This document shows, one piece after another, positions 1 through 11,839 of a stretch of 64,000 bases of DNA. The DNA comes from Termitomyces sp. T153 (lineage: Eukaryota; Basidiomycota; Agaricomycetes; Agaricales; Lyophyllaceae): positions 806,001 to 870,000 of the forward strand of contig JACKQL020000008.1 in assembly GCA_018296165.2 (NCBI GenBank). The letters run 5' to 3'. The stretch's first letter is position 1. Each line of letters begins with the position of its first letter. Position numbers and translations under genes: made by a program. The notes beneath the pieces were generated by a model. The model worked only from the letters and a program-made list of their open reading frames with translations, did not search any database and was not told the origin of the DNA.

Positions 1-2079
1 AGGTGCATTTTGTTGGTCTGCCATTCCAAGCGTGAGTACCAGGGGTCCGGAGTCAATGTGGGGGTTGGAGTTGGGTCTTAACTTGTTGGTGGGGTTGTGT
101 CACAAATCAGAGGGGGAGCTCCGGAGTGGGGTTTTCACTGAGCAGCGGAGTTGTCATGTTGGAGTGGCGGTGGCTCCTGGAGCCAAGCTTGGATGGGGGG
201 GGGGGCTGGTCTAGTGGTCTTCTGGGGTTTTGAGTGAGTCTGGCCATTGTCCCTCCGTGCAAAATATCTGCTGCATTGGGGGGAGATGGTTGTTCACAAT
301 TGTTGGGGGGCAGTGGAGAAGTCGGTCGTGGGGAAGCATTGGTGTGGGACTCCCCAGGAGTCATGGCGGGGTTGGGGCAATTCTTCATTCATGCTCCAGA
401 GCGGCCTGGAGGTTGTTGCAAATGTGGGTGGGTGGCAATGGGGAGAAGCACTGCTCACTTCATGGGGAAGGCATTAGCAACTTTTAGGGTACTCCAGAGA
501 GATTACTTTGCATGGGTTTTTTTTTGGGTACTCCATTGATGTGGTCCCCGCTTGATAGACATCTTCCAGCATAGGGGCAGGGTTGTACGGAGTGTGGGGC
601 TTGCATCGTAGGTCCCCTTGGTTGGATATTGGAGTCAGAGTGGGGGCCTCAGAGTCATGCTGCTAGAATCCAGAGTGGGTCAGAGGGGTGGATCAGGGCA
701 GCTTCAAGTCAGCGCAGGGTTATTTGGGTTGTTGGTCCTGGCAGGGAAGTCCTCCATGGATGTCAGAGCATATGCTCTTTGGATCGTCAGGACATTTGAG
801 TGGGTTGATCGACAGTCTCTGGGATGATGGTGGGGCTTCTCCCTCCCTTATGTGAACAGGTCAGCAATTTTAGAGTACTTCAGGAACTACTTTGTATAGG
901 GTCATTTTTCCTATAGTTAGTTCGGGGTAACTCCTATGCTGGGGGTTCCTTTGTGGGAGGTGGCAGAGTTTGGTGGCAGGGTTTACGTCTGGGGGTGGTG
1001 TGCAGAGAGGGTCGGCATCGAGGGTCTTTAACGTCGGGGGTTCCGAATCATACAGGAGAAGGTGTTGAGATAGTAGGCAGGTGCTGAAATAGTGGGTGGG
1101 GTCCGGAGTTGTTCTTCATTGAGAGTCGGGGTGCTGTAGTTCTCCTCATTAACTTTGGGCTGTGCTTCGAGCAGTGGGCAGGGGTGTGTAGCCATTCCTT
1201 TCTTGACCACCTAGAAGCTCGGGGATTTCTTGGTCTTGTTCTGGGGTTGTTGGGGTCGGGTCGGAGGTGTCGGGGCCCCTTCATTTGTTGGTGGAGGTGA
1301 CGGCCAAGTTGACTGGGGGGTCCTCACTGATCCCAGAAGTGGGTTCTGTAATTGGAGAGTAGCATTGGTCTTGGAATCTTGCATCATTGTGGGTGGGGTT
1401 GCTGGGTTGAGTTTGATTCCAGTCAGCAGCGGGGCTAGCTTTGGAGGGTAACTTTCTTGGGGATGGGTGTGAAAGTTGGGTGATCTGGTGGCAGGGTTCT
1501 GCTATTGGGGTTGTGGGCAGACTCAATGTTGTTGGGAACCCGCTGGGTTTGTTCCTGATGGCATACGGGGCTGCTGTGGGTTGAAGGGTCCAAAGGCGGG
1601 GTTTGGGGGAATGTGTTCTCAGAGGTCTCATTGTTGTCTTGGGTGAGGTTAGCGATTGGTTTTTCATGTGATGAGCAACTTTCCACAGCAGGGCTTTTGC
1701 TATTGTTGTTGGAGGGGTGAGGGTGCAGTGTCGGAGAAGTTGTCAAGCACTGGGTTGAATTGTTGCCAGGGTTTTGGGTAAAGCTTTGGTGATGTCAGGG
1801 TCGGCCTCTGTGAGGAGCGGAGCTGGCAGAGATGGTGGGGGAGTGTGGGAGCTGTAAGAGGGTGTCCATGGATAGAGCCATTGTATGGATGTAACTGGGG
1901 TGGAAGGGACATTTGTGTCAGATCCGCAACTCAATGTGCCTTGGCAAATTGGGCAGGGCAATATGAATCATAGTGGTTTCCAGGCATGGGCCAGTCATAG
2001 ACATTGGGTTAGTTTGTTGGATGTGTGTGCGGGGTTAGTGCGGACATCACGAGCAGGGTAAGGGATAATCTTGAGATTA
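1..2079 (-). mobile_element. Family C LTR element, copy C1: start of internal region, truncated by window edge
   Basis: Read on the minus strand, this segment follows the 5' LTR at 2080-3249 and aligns with the internal region of the CpG-rich copy C2 from 32697 onward. The first bases after the LTR (TAATMTCAAGA-like) match in both copies. The sequence is proline-rich in translation and full of stops. Two places, near 470-530 and 840-910, recall the N-terminal edge of a Gypsy reverse transcriptase domain. Almost every CpG seen in C2 appears here as TpG or CpA. No intact reading frame remains. Further parts of the element lie left of the window. Confidence 0.75.
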
Positions 2080-3249
2080 TGTCAGGTTCTGCTGACCACA
2101 GGGACTCAGCTACACTGGGCGAGTCCTTACTAGGCGGACGTGATTCCCTGCACTGACAACCGGGCACTCAGAGGTGTTCCAGACACTGGGGACTTGTGAG
2201 GATAGTTGGTGGAGGTTGGTTCGAGCGAGTCCGGGGTGGTCCAGAGGAGTAGAGGATGAGTTGCAGGGATGGGGAACAGGCTTGGTGGGGTTCAGGCATA
2301 AGTCCGTGTGTGAGTATTGTGGGTGTGGAGGAGGTGGAGGCTATGCAAATGATGGGAGTGGAACCAGAGTTCTGATGGGGGATCAACAGGGATTGATAGG
2401 GTTCGGAGCCAAGCATGTAGCAAGGTCTGGAGTTGGTGAAAGAGTGTTGGAAGTTTGTAATTGTAATCGCAGAATTCATGAGGGCATTATGGTTGAGAGG
2501 ACTTGAACACAATAGGCAGAATCAAACGAGATGAGATGGAGTTAAACAAAATGAGATGGAGTCAAACAAAATGAGATGAAGACGAGATGAGAACAAGAAT
2601 AGATTCAGGCGGAGACACGGAATGATAACAAAAAGATAATGGAATAGAGGCAAGATAAGACTAGGAGACAGAGAATAGGGAAAATGAGACATGAGACACA
2701 AAACACGAGAAGAAACAATCAGAAACACATCAGGAAAGGCTGGTAAGTAGGTAGTTAGATCATCTCAAGACTAGAGTACAAGGAGCTACTCTATGTCTTA
2801 TATACTGACTACTGAAGAGCTCCGGGGACGTCAGCTGTGGTGGCAGGGCTTGGCGGAGCTTGACGGAGTCGACAGGTGTTGGTTATGACTAGAGGGCGGG
2901 CCATGTTGATATGTTGATGGGATCAATTGTGACGCGGTCTGTTCCAAGGTTGTTGTGATACTCCAGGGTAAGTCAGGGGAGCCAGGGTGTTGAGTTGATG
3001 ACATGTAATGGGGTCAGGCTTGGCAGGGGAGTGGTCCCAGGGACTCAGGAAGTCCAGGGGAAGTGCCAGCAGCTGTGGGGAAGACATCAGAGTTGGCCAG
3101 GGGGCTGTTGGAGTTAGCTGAGAATGTGTCAGAGTTAGCCAGAGTAGGCATGGAGTGCTGGGGAAGTTTGACAAAGCATCAGGGGGGGTTCCGGGGGGGA
3201 TGGGGTTTTGTTGAGCAATGTATGGGGCTTCAGGGAACAGGTCATGACA
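2080..3249 (-). repeat. 5' LTR of family C copy C1
   Basis: On the minus strand it begins TGTCATGACCTGTTCCC and ends in CCTGACA, matching the C2 LTR (TGTCACGACCCGTTCCC ... CCCTGACA) along its full 1170 bp. A TATATAAG box (minus, 2797-2804) sits where C2 has its TATA box. The LTR is heavily CpG-decayed compared with C2. The partner LTR and target duplication are outside the window. Confidence 0.85.
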
Positions 3250-3610
3250 TCTATAGTATCTTTGGTCTCTGCAATGCTAGTGACTGTGGCTAGCAACTAG
3301 TTTGTGTCTTTAACAACCTTAGCAAAATATTCTTGTCCTCCTCTTTATCAATCCTTCCTACCCCTAGCAACTTTGCTTCCTTCCATCCCTATTGCCACCT
3401 TTACTCCCTATTGTATAGTCCTTCTTCCTTAGCAATTTATCTCTCTCCTCTTAGCAACTTGTCCTAGCAACTCTTTTGTCTTCACCCCTTTTTCCCTACA
3501 TTACCCAGTGACTTAACTATCCTATGTTACTGTCTAGCAACTTAGGCTAGCAATAACAACCTTTCCCATTTGTACTTCCACTTCATCCTCATCTCTTTCA
3601 GTGCTCTAGC
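3250..3610 (+). repeat. Decayed D-type LTR fragment
   Basis: Read on the minus strand, this stretch resembles part of the element D LTR as it reads on the plus strand. Shared features are the order of TTGCTA/CACTAG words and a segment reading like 'acaaact(g)gt..ctagccatagtcactag..ttgc'. The dense TAGCAA words are what CGCTA words become after CpG decay. It is cut at 3249 by family C copy C1. Boundaries on the right are approximate. Confidence 0.5.
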
Positions 3611-3770
3611 TCTCTGGAATGTTTACCAACTCCTCCTCATCACTTCCTATTGCCAGTTACCCTATTTGGTTGCCAGTGTTTATATTTCTTTTGTTTTCCT
3701 ACATGGCAGCTAGGCAGCATAGGAGCACATTAACATATGCTACAGGAGTGATATCAGGACATTGCAGACC
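3611..3770. other. Short unassigned stretch before E1 homology
   Basis: Homology with the third Gypsy copy begins near 3771 (matching 45640 onward). Between the D-type LTR fragment and that point I see nothing I can name. A 64-codon frame starting at 3619 crosses the junction and is not supported. Confidence 0.3.
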
Positions 3771-5030
3771 CAACATGGCAAGAAAAGGTAAGAAAAACAA
3801 CCCCTGCCATTGAAGTGTATCAATTAGCTATGGAGAACAAGATATCTAAGCCTAGTGAGTTTGAATACATATGGAATGAAGCAGAATGCAGGACAGAATG
3901 TCATTCTGCATAGTTGAACATCCTAGATGAATCAGAAATTTGTCTAATGGCCTTGTGGGATAAGTATGCAAGAACAGTGCCCCCTGTTGAAGTTGGCCAA
4001 GGACAAACAACATCTTTGGCCTAAGGCAGGCAAGGGGAAGGTACACCCTCCCAAGCTGACAGAAGGCAATATCCCTCACCTTCAGCAGCAGTTGTATGAT
4101 GAGTTTCAAGATATTGTCAATGGTACAAAGGAGGAACTTCCTCTCTGGCAAGAGGTCAACCATAGGATAAATCTCATAAATGAGGTCAAACACTACTCAT
4201 ACTTTATGCTGAGGTGCCCCAAGTTACTTCAGCAGGAGCTGCAGGAGAAAATTGACTGCTATGTGCAAGCAAAGTGGTGGGAACCATGTGTGGCTAATCA
4301 GGCTGCACCACTTCTGTGTAATTCCAAGAAAGATGGTTCATTGTAGATGGTACTAGATGCATGTCAATGCAATGATAGTATGCTTAAGGATGGAATGCCC
4401 TTACCCAACCAGGAGGTCATTTGGGAAGATGTTGTGCATGTGCCAGTGAGGTCAAAATTGGCCTCACAAATGCATATGAACAGTTGGGGATATGTATCTC
4501 AGATGTACTCAAAACTGCATTTATGACTATCACTGGTATATACTGCAGTAACATCATGGCAGATTGGCAATTGCAACATGCTAGCAACATTTCCACAGCT
4601 GATGATGACCATCTTTAGGGATGTCATCAGGAAATAGATGCATGTGTATCTAGACAATATATTTGTCTTCTCAGATTCTATTGAGAAGCATGAACAGCAC
4701 CTCAGAGTAGTTTTCAAGAGACTACACAAAAATAAGTTCTACCTCAAATAGAAGAAGTGTGAGCTGTATGCTGAGTGCATTGAGTTCCTTGGCCATGTTA
4801 TCAATTCACAGGGTATACACCCTGATATAGACAAGTTGAATTGGATTCAGGAGCAGCATACTCCTCAAACCTACAACAACATCCAGTGATCTGTGGGGTT
4901 GATGAACTATATCAGGAATTTCTTGCCCAATATCTCTGCATATAGAGGACCACTGATGGCAATAACACAAAACAGGTTGCCATTTCATTGGCACCTCATT
5001 CACCAATGACATAATCAAACAGATCTGTGC
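3771..5030 (+). pseudogene. Gypsy element E1: reverse transcriptase relic
   Basis: Stretches in shifting frames match the RT of Ty3/Gypsy chromoviruses. A PLW-EVNH-I start lies near 4136, then YV-AKWWEP with AAPLLC-KK-G, then the dispersed LTNAYEQ segment near 4460. The catalytic box is at 4647-4658 and reads YLDN instead of YLDD, so the second catalytic aspartate is lost. It is followed by FSDS--KHEQHLR and LGHVINSQGIHPD, typical of this family. Several stops and frame changes interrupt it. About 300 bp at its start match 45640-45960 of E3, which shows both belong to one family. It is a dead copy. Confidence 0.85.
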
Positions 5031-5450
5031 CAAAACCCTCATCATACAGCCAATCAATTGTCAACACAAGGATTCTATATGGCTGATATGTGATGCCTCA
5101 AAGACAGGCATCAGGGCTATGTATGGGCAAGGACCCAGCTAGCAGAAATGTTGGCCAGCTGGGTCCATGTCCAAAGTTCACAAATGCACAGCAAAACTAT
5201 GCTGTGCATGAACTAGATACATTGGCTATCTTAGAAGCCCTCCTCAAATAGGAGGATAAGCTCCTAGGATATAGAATCCATATAATCACAGAACACAAAG
5301 CTCTTGAGTTTTTTAAAACTCAACAGAATCTATTGTCCTGTCAATGACAGTGGATGGATTACATGTTGAGATTTAATTTAAAAGGAGAGCTCAATAAGGT
5401 AGCAGACTGCTTATTCTGCTACTTTGAGAGTGACTCTCCCTAAGACATAA
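5031..5450 (+). pseudogene. Gypsy element E1: RNase H relic
   Basis: Translated pieces follow the RNase H connection of Gypsy elements. A WLICDASKTG segment (RNase H start, first catalytic Asp in CDAS) lies near 5075-5110. The AVHELDTLAILEALLK segment follows near 5200-5250, and a KGELNKVADCL segment near 5385-5410, the usual end of the domain. Stops break the frame. It sits directly between the RT and integrase relics in the order expected for a chromovirus. Confidence 0.75.
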
Positions 5451-6720
5451 ACCATGTCTATAACTATGTATGCACAGATGCATAAATTGACTCAGAGGGG
5501 GATGATTTGCCCCCAACATACCTGCAAGAAATGCAAGGTCATCAGATTTGTGCTCTCTACAACAGACCAAGCTGCAGAGGCTGACAGGTGTGGGATTGTC
5601 ACAAACTTTGTGATCCAGGTGTACAGAATTCTTGCTGGCATTAATGACAGCATGGGTGGATTAGCTCAGACCCAGCAGGACTCCAAGAGCCTTGACAGCT
5701 CTGGTGATATGACTCTCAGCAAGGCCATTCTTGGATGGCCCATGTGCTGCAACCACAGGATTGGTCTGACAAAGATTTGCTCTATTATATCCAGGCCTTG
5801 TATGGCAAAGACAAGCTCTTTTCTGAGATTCAACATTGGCCAAAGGACTATAAGTCCTTCTGCCTGAAGGACAAGCTTATCTGGACTACCAATCTCATGG
5901 GCCATAGAGTATTGTGTATACCTTATAAATGAGAGATGGTAACCAACCTACTTGACTAAGCACATTGCATAGTTGGGTATTTCAGTGCCCAGAGAATGAT
6001 GGAGAACATTTGTTGTTAGTATTGGTGGCTAACCATGGTAGCAGACATATGAGCATTCTGCACTATCTGCCAACTGTGTCAGCAGGCAGAAGGGAGCAAT
6101 CAGCTCCCTTCAGAAAAAGTCCATTCTCTGCTCATACCAGTTAAGCCATGGGACTTGATAGGGATGGATTTTATAGGTCCCTTCCCAGAGTCTAAGGGGT
6201 ATAACTACCTATGAGTAGTTATCTGTTGCATGACAAGCATAGTACACCTTATACCAGTGCACACAACCATGACAGCTTCACAGCTATCCTGGATTTACAT
6301 GCAAGAAATTGTGAGACTACATGGTCTTTCAAGTTCTATTGTTAGTGATCATGATTCCAAGTTCATGTCAAAATAGTGGCATGAACTACATAACTTGCTA
6401 GGAGCCCAGCTCCTAATTTCCACATCCTTCCATCCACAGATAGATGAACAAACTGAGTGTGCCAACCAAAACATTGGCCAGATCTTGCACACTGTAGTGT
6501 GTAGAGATTGGAAGGACTGCTTAAGCTGAATAGACCTAACTGAGTTTGTGATTAACACAAGCATTTCTGAGATGACTAAGTATGCACCATTAAAGTTGAA
6601 TGGTGGCTACATGCCATTGATGATACAGGAGATCTGTTTGGACTCTGTGATTTCTAGGAAATTCAAGCAATTTTCCCACTAAGCTCTTGAGCACTGCACA
6701 ATGTAATCATTGAGGCACAC
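5451..6720 (+). pseudogene. Gypsy element E1: integrase relic
   Basis: The zinc-binding part is seen near 6055-6085 (C-x2-C in TICQLCQ). The catalytic core follows: GMDFIGPFPESKG near 6160 carries the first Asp, IVSDHDSKF near 6340 the second, and a TECANQN segment near 6455 the Glu. All three D-D-E residues are therefore still readable. In-frame stops interrupt the core, so the protein cannot be made. The following EFVINTSISEMTKYAP segment is the usual end of the Gypsy integrase core. Confidence 0.8.
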
Positions 6721-7180
6721 ATTTTCCAGATGCATACTGCAAATCTGCATCACAGGCTAGACCCAGAGCTGGAGAAAGGTGCACTGGTGTACCTTTCAAC
6801 AAAGAACCTCAACCTTCTGAGAGGCAGACCCAGAAAGCTCTGCCCAAAGTGGGTTGGGCCATATAAAATCTTGGAGGCCTATAATGAGACAGACCTCCAA
6901 TTATGTATTGGAGTTGCCTAGGGCACTCCAGGAACATGGGATCCATCCTAAGTTCCATGTGTCACTACTGCAACTATATAAAGCCAGCAACAACATGCTG
7001 TTTCCTAACAGGGCAACACCAGAGCCATATGACTTTGGTGTGCCAGATGATCAGTAATAGTTTGTTAATGACCTGATAGCTTATTGTTGGGTAGGAAAGA
7101 ACCTCAATTTGTGGTTTGGTGGAGTCTGGGGACACCACTGGGAAGTCCCTGACTACATGCAGGAACCTTGAGGCCCTTGA
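6721..7180 (+). pseudogene. Gypsy element E1: integrase C-terminus and chromodomain relic
   Basis: A GPYKILEAYNETD-like segment near 6855 is the GPY/F module of the integrase C-terminus. HPKFHVSLLQLYKA near 6945-6980 leads into a short chromodomain remnant (NLWFGGVWGHHWEVPD near 7110-7155). This marks E1 as a chromovirus, whose chromodomain in related elements binds modified histones to direct integration. The frame is broken by stops and one shift. Confidence 0.7.
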
Positions 7181-9294
7181 TTGCTATCTGGAGCTGCAGG
7201 GCATATGGCACTCTGTGCAGCTGGCAAGAAGGACAAAGTCTACTTGACTTAGCCCAGAAGCTGGAGGGGCTACTATAACAGGGGCCCACAATCTGTGTGG
7301 TGCCAGGAATTTCAACAGTATGTGGTGCCACAGTACAATGTGGCCCCACTGCCAGTGGCTGAACCCCATACAAGAGGCATGGCAGGTCAATAACAACCTG
7401 CTACAATTTCACTGCAAGTAGGGATTTTAGTCCTTATGCTATCAACTTCAGAGGTGATGGAAGTGGATGATGATGGTCCAGAGTCTATCAGTAGCTGTTA
7501 GCCTCTCCTTGGCAGTCATATCTGCCATTGCCTACTGCAATGTGTCCATCAGATGCACCATCATCAGCATCAAGCATGTCAGAGCATTCAACAGCTGCCT
7601 CAACAAACAAAGGAAAAGGGAAGGTGACAGCCTCATTGCCATCTGTATCAGTATAGGAGGAGAGTACCTCTTTGACAACTGCTTGGAAGACAGTCAAGCA
7701 ATGTTTCTCTGCCAAGGAGAAGGGCAAGGGCAAAGTAAAGAAGCCTGAGCCCTTCATAGTTGCAGATGAGCAATTTTCTCACCTCCTCCAGTGCCTCCAT
7801 GAAGCCAGAGTACTAGAGAACATTGGAGCTGACATTCTCAAACCCAGTAGTGCAATTAGCACTATCTCAAGTTTTGAATGAACTTGACATTGTTTGCAAT
7901 CAGAGAGATGAGGCCCAATTGGACCTCTTCAGATCAGCATTGGACAAGAAGAAGCATATAGCCTCCTCTCCTCAACTGCCAGAGGCAAAAAAAGCTTATA
8001 CTGAGCCTTCTGTGTTTGTCAAGGGTTCCTCAACTCAGAGAGCACCACTGATGTTCTATGATAACCTTGTACCTACTGGTAATGACCAGCTCATGAACAA
8101 GCACTCTGACTTCAGGGCACCCCAGTCTATAGCTGCATCATCCAAGCTAGTGTCAACAAAGGCTGTGCCATCAAGGCCAGCCACAGCTAAGGCTTGCTTG
8201 GTGAAGCCAGCCACAACTCCAGTAGTGGCAGACAACTTTGTGGTCATTGCCACCCTAGTGGCCTTTTCTGCAAATGTGCTGCAGGGGTCAGAGGCAGGAA
8301 TGATTGAAGTCCTTGAACTGAGAACTTGTGTGATTCCAACTGCCCTGTTTCATGAGCACATTCCAATGGTGCATCAGAATGTCACCCAAGTACAAGCTGC
8401 TCAAGCTGCAGCTAGTGCCACAGATGCATTGGACTTGAGGAGCAATGTTGATGACAATGTTGCAACATCCAAGCAATACATCTTGAACAGTGACTTGGAT
8501 AATGACAATGCTGAGCATTGTCAAAAACAGAAGCACAATGCTAATGCCAAACAACTATTAGCTATTGATGCTGAAAAGTCTAAGATGGACCTCAAGCATC
8601 TGAACAATACAGTGCCTGGCTGCCTTCCAGATGGCTGAGAGACTATGTTAGTATGAGGTGCTTCAAGTGCTAGAATGATTTCCAGGGTATCTTGCACCTC
8701 AACTTCTACTGGTCACCACCAACCAATGCAGTTTTTATTGGCAACAAAGCAGTCTTTGCTCACTCCACCAAAATGGCATGGATATCCCATATATCCCTGT
8801 GATATGAGATGTTATACCAATGGGTCTCTTGAGGGATGCCCATGAATCCAAAACAGCTATGGCTGATCCTGAGGATCATCTATGAGCAATTGCCTCACAT
8901 CACTATGAGAGAGTGGATACATTCCATCAGATCTCCTTCTTTATGGCTCCAGACTAGAGGATTGCACTATGCAATACATCATGGAGCTGACTCCTGAAGA
9001 GTTGGAAACCTCTCTTCTAATGGGGACTGTCATTGGCAACTGGTCCTCTTGCCATCACATTTGTCAGCCATGCTTGGCCACACAAATAGCAACACCCAGG
9101 AAGCAGGACTTAATCAAGTCCCAATCAGTTGGCATTTTGATACTGATGTGTGGACACAATACATTCTGCACCATGGCCAGCCAGGTTCTCAGAACCTGTA
9201 TTCAGGTGTGGCCATTGATAGGTCTCTCTGCATAGACCAACAATTGGCCTTTGGGTATGTACTGGGTTGGGTGCTAGCCCCAACTATGCCTCAC
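7181..9294 (+). pseudogene. E1 extra sense-strand coding region downstream of pol (first part)
   Basis: Between the chromodomain and the 3' LTR, E1 holds more than 3 kb that still looks coding. The best piece is an open frame at 7823-8638 (271 codons), rich in Ala, Ser, Lys and Asp, with a KNANAKQLL-type basic end. It is preceded by a lysine-rich piece (EKGKGKVKKPEPF near 7720-7755). A second block near 8640-9290 gives a long readable frame with only CpG-type stops, ending where element A inserted. I recognise no domain. Element A has a region of similar size at the same place, so this is probably a third gene of the family. Confidence 0.45.
9290..9294. repeat. Target site duplication of element A, left copy (CTCAC)
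   Basis: CTCAC immediately precedes the 5' LTR and is repeated at 25940-25944 directly after the 3' LTR. This fixes both ends of element A. Confidence 0.9.
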
Positions 9295-9484
9295 TGTAAT
9301 GGGGCTAGTTATATTTATATTTTATTTTACATATATTAATTATATTTTTTATACTATATACATTATGCAGCTAGCTGACATAAGCTAGTCTTTTTTGTTC
9401 TTATACTATGTATAATAATCCTAGTGATTGGGATACTTCTGTATCAGTGTAAATATGAGACAATCACCATGTAACATCATTACA
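9295..9484 (+). repeat. 5' LTR of element A
   Basis: It starts TGTAATGGGG and ends CATCATTACA. It matches the 3' LTR over its whole length, with scattered substitutions, including a common AT-rich core, a GCAGCTAGCTGA-YATAAGCTA segment and GTGATTGGGATACTTCTG. Confidence 0.9.
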
Positions 9485-10320
9485 TTTTTTTGAGGTGCCC
9501 AATGTGGTACTGGTATGAAACCCAAAGAACCTAAAAATATCCATTTGAAGCTAACTCAGCTTCAACATCAGTTTTGTAAAACTTTAATCTGACAACTGTG
9601 CTGACCATGTTGGCATAGGATCACATGCCGAATCCATGCACCTTGACCAGGACAGTCATGCAAAATAGCAGTCATTGACAACAACTGAGCCTATGTCCAA
9701 GAACACCTGACAGCTAGTGCAAGAAAATAGGAGTAAACAGGGTGCAACACCTGGTGGACAAGACATGCTGGGGGAAATGCCTAAAACAGGTCTCTACTGA
9801 GTACCATTGGAGCTGAAGTGAGTGCAGCACTAGGAGCTGCAGGCATCAGTGAAATCAAATCTCCACTGGTCATCTAGCTGCTGGGACTAGGCAGAAGGAA
9901 CCAAGCAGAGCAATTAGAGATGAGTAAGTCATGGAGTGTGAACCTATTGCTGTTCAGGGCAGGGGCCCTAGAAATGGCTGGTGTGTTTTGGGGAAAAACC
10001 CAAGAGTGAGCAGTGGATAAGTCATGGAGATTACAAATGGAATTGACTCCATTGACATAACATGGACCTGTTCAGGACAAAGAATGGCAACATCAGGTAG
10101 TCAAAACATGACAGCATGCCATGGTGGTAGAAGAAACCTCAGACAAAGGAGAAGATGGGAGGTATAGCCAAATCATGGATATCCAGATAGCACTCATCTG
10201 AAAAAAGTATCCAGAAGTGGCAAAAGACAGTACAAAAGCAAGTTATGTTTGTATGTCAAAAAAAATCCAATTACTGGAATTACAAGGAGGAATGGTCATA
10301 TTGCATTTTATCTCAACATC
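9485..10320. other. Element A leader region, no recognisable gene
   Basis: This is sequence between the 5' LTR and the first gag-like translation. I see no tRNA-complementary TGG primer site directly after the LTR; a TGGTACTGGTATGAAACCC-like stretch near 9502 is the nearest candidate. Nothing else can be supported. Confidence 0.4.
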
Positions 10321-11800
10321 ATGGACTTGGAAGTGAGAAGTCACTGCAATTGTAAGTCAGATGACTATTGGCAACATTGATGCCTAATGACACTGAGTTG
10401 ATTCCTACAATTTCTGCACTATGTGCAGAGTTGCTTCATTTGCAGGAGGCCTTGAACAATATCTTTGCTCTCCACCAAATAGGAGAGATGGATGAGGAGT
10501 TTACTACTCAGCAAGCAGCTGAGCAATGCTAGTACAGAGTTGCAGGGCACCTCACTGCACTACTGTCATTTGTGGAGACTGTAACCACAATGACTGTAAA
10601 TCCATCATCTATGTAGAGGATGTCCACACTCCTCAAGTGAGAATCAAGGATGAATCCTTGACACCAGCAATCCAGATGAGGATACCCCTCACCACTAAAT
10701 TTCAGAATCAAGTGGCATATTGACAGATATAGAATCAAGTCTTAAGAGTGCAAGGATATTCCTTAGTAGATGACCAAGATGTGGTATTTGAAGGAATACT
10801 GCCAGTGGACAACATGCAACAACAATTTGTGAAGCAAACTGCACAGGCAGATGGCAATCCTGGAGGGAGTGATGGTAGTAGTAGCCATTGGGGAGAGGAC
10901 CATCACAGTAAGGGTGGTCAAGGCAATCTTTTCTCAGGAGCCCCAGGGCATGGAGGTAACAATGGTAGTTGGGATAGACAGAGTAGAGATAGTCAGAAAC
11001 CATCATATCCCCCATGCTGACCAGATGGCCTGACACCTGCATGGCAAGTGCAAGCATTTTCAGTTATACACCCTGCCTGGGGGTGGAGTCAGACAACAGG
11101 AGTGGTAGAGGCTATGAAGGCATATACTGATAACATGCAACATAGGCTAACCAGCATTATCAATGATGTGGTGGGTATTGCATTATGACTATCAGACAGA
11201 GTGAAGATGAGGAAAGCAAGCCCTTGGCATATTCCAGCATATTAGGAGGATTCAAGTTTAGCAACTTGAAGAACTGGACAATGGACATCTGCTACCATCT
11301 AGCAGCATGCTTGTATAGTGAGATAAAATGGATCACAAGAGAATCTAGAATTCTTGGATGGCCTAGAAAAATGCTGGTTTCAACATCATGTCTTGCACTA
11401 CAATTGTGCAAGACAACAGTGGACATTCAAAGATGTAATCATTAAGCTATACAACTGGTTTATTATCCCATTGACAATGCAAGATGCCTGAGGCATTTTA
11501 TACAGCTGCATATGCCAAACAACTTGGTGTACAAGGATTTTACAACACATTGATAGACCATGCTCAGAATATGGCCATATATTTAGATGCTTGGACCATT
11601 TTTAAGATGTTCCTGAAGGGAATCCCTCAGAAAATGCAACAAGCACTGATTTGAAATGACAGGTTGTTGCCCAAGATCAATACTGTAGAGGAGTTCTTGG
11701 CCTATGCAATAAGGTTTGAGTAATCATTAAAAACAGTTCAAAAGGCTGGCATGTGGAGGGACAGGATGCTCCATGCAGAATAACCAATGATTTTGAGACC
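10321..11800 (+). pseudogene. Gypsy element A: gag relic (matrix/capsid part)
   Basis: A frame near 10385-10510 gives a helical segment (ELIPTISALCAELLHLQEAL-like). Near 11385-11480 a capsid-like segment reads LHYNCARQQWTFKDVI-KLYNWF. It is followed by a part with VQGFY-like and VYPDA-like character and by FLKGIP--MQQAL near 11600 and TVEEFLAYAIRFE near 11680. These match the order seen in E3 gag (43600-44170). Stops and shifts abound. The gag is separated from its zinc knuckle (17455) by about 5.5 kb of foreign DNA. Confidence 0.7.
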
Positions 11801-11839
11801 TGATCCTAGTAGTAGAAGGGGTTTGAGGTGTTTCTAATT

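Noticed and set aside
7467..7757. Overlapping frames on both strands of about 90 codons
   Set aside because: Kept only as part of the E1 extra region. Neither frame alone is supported.
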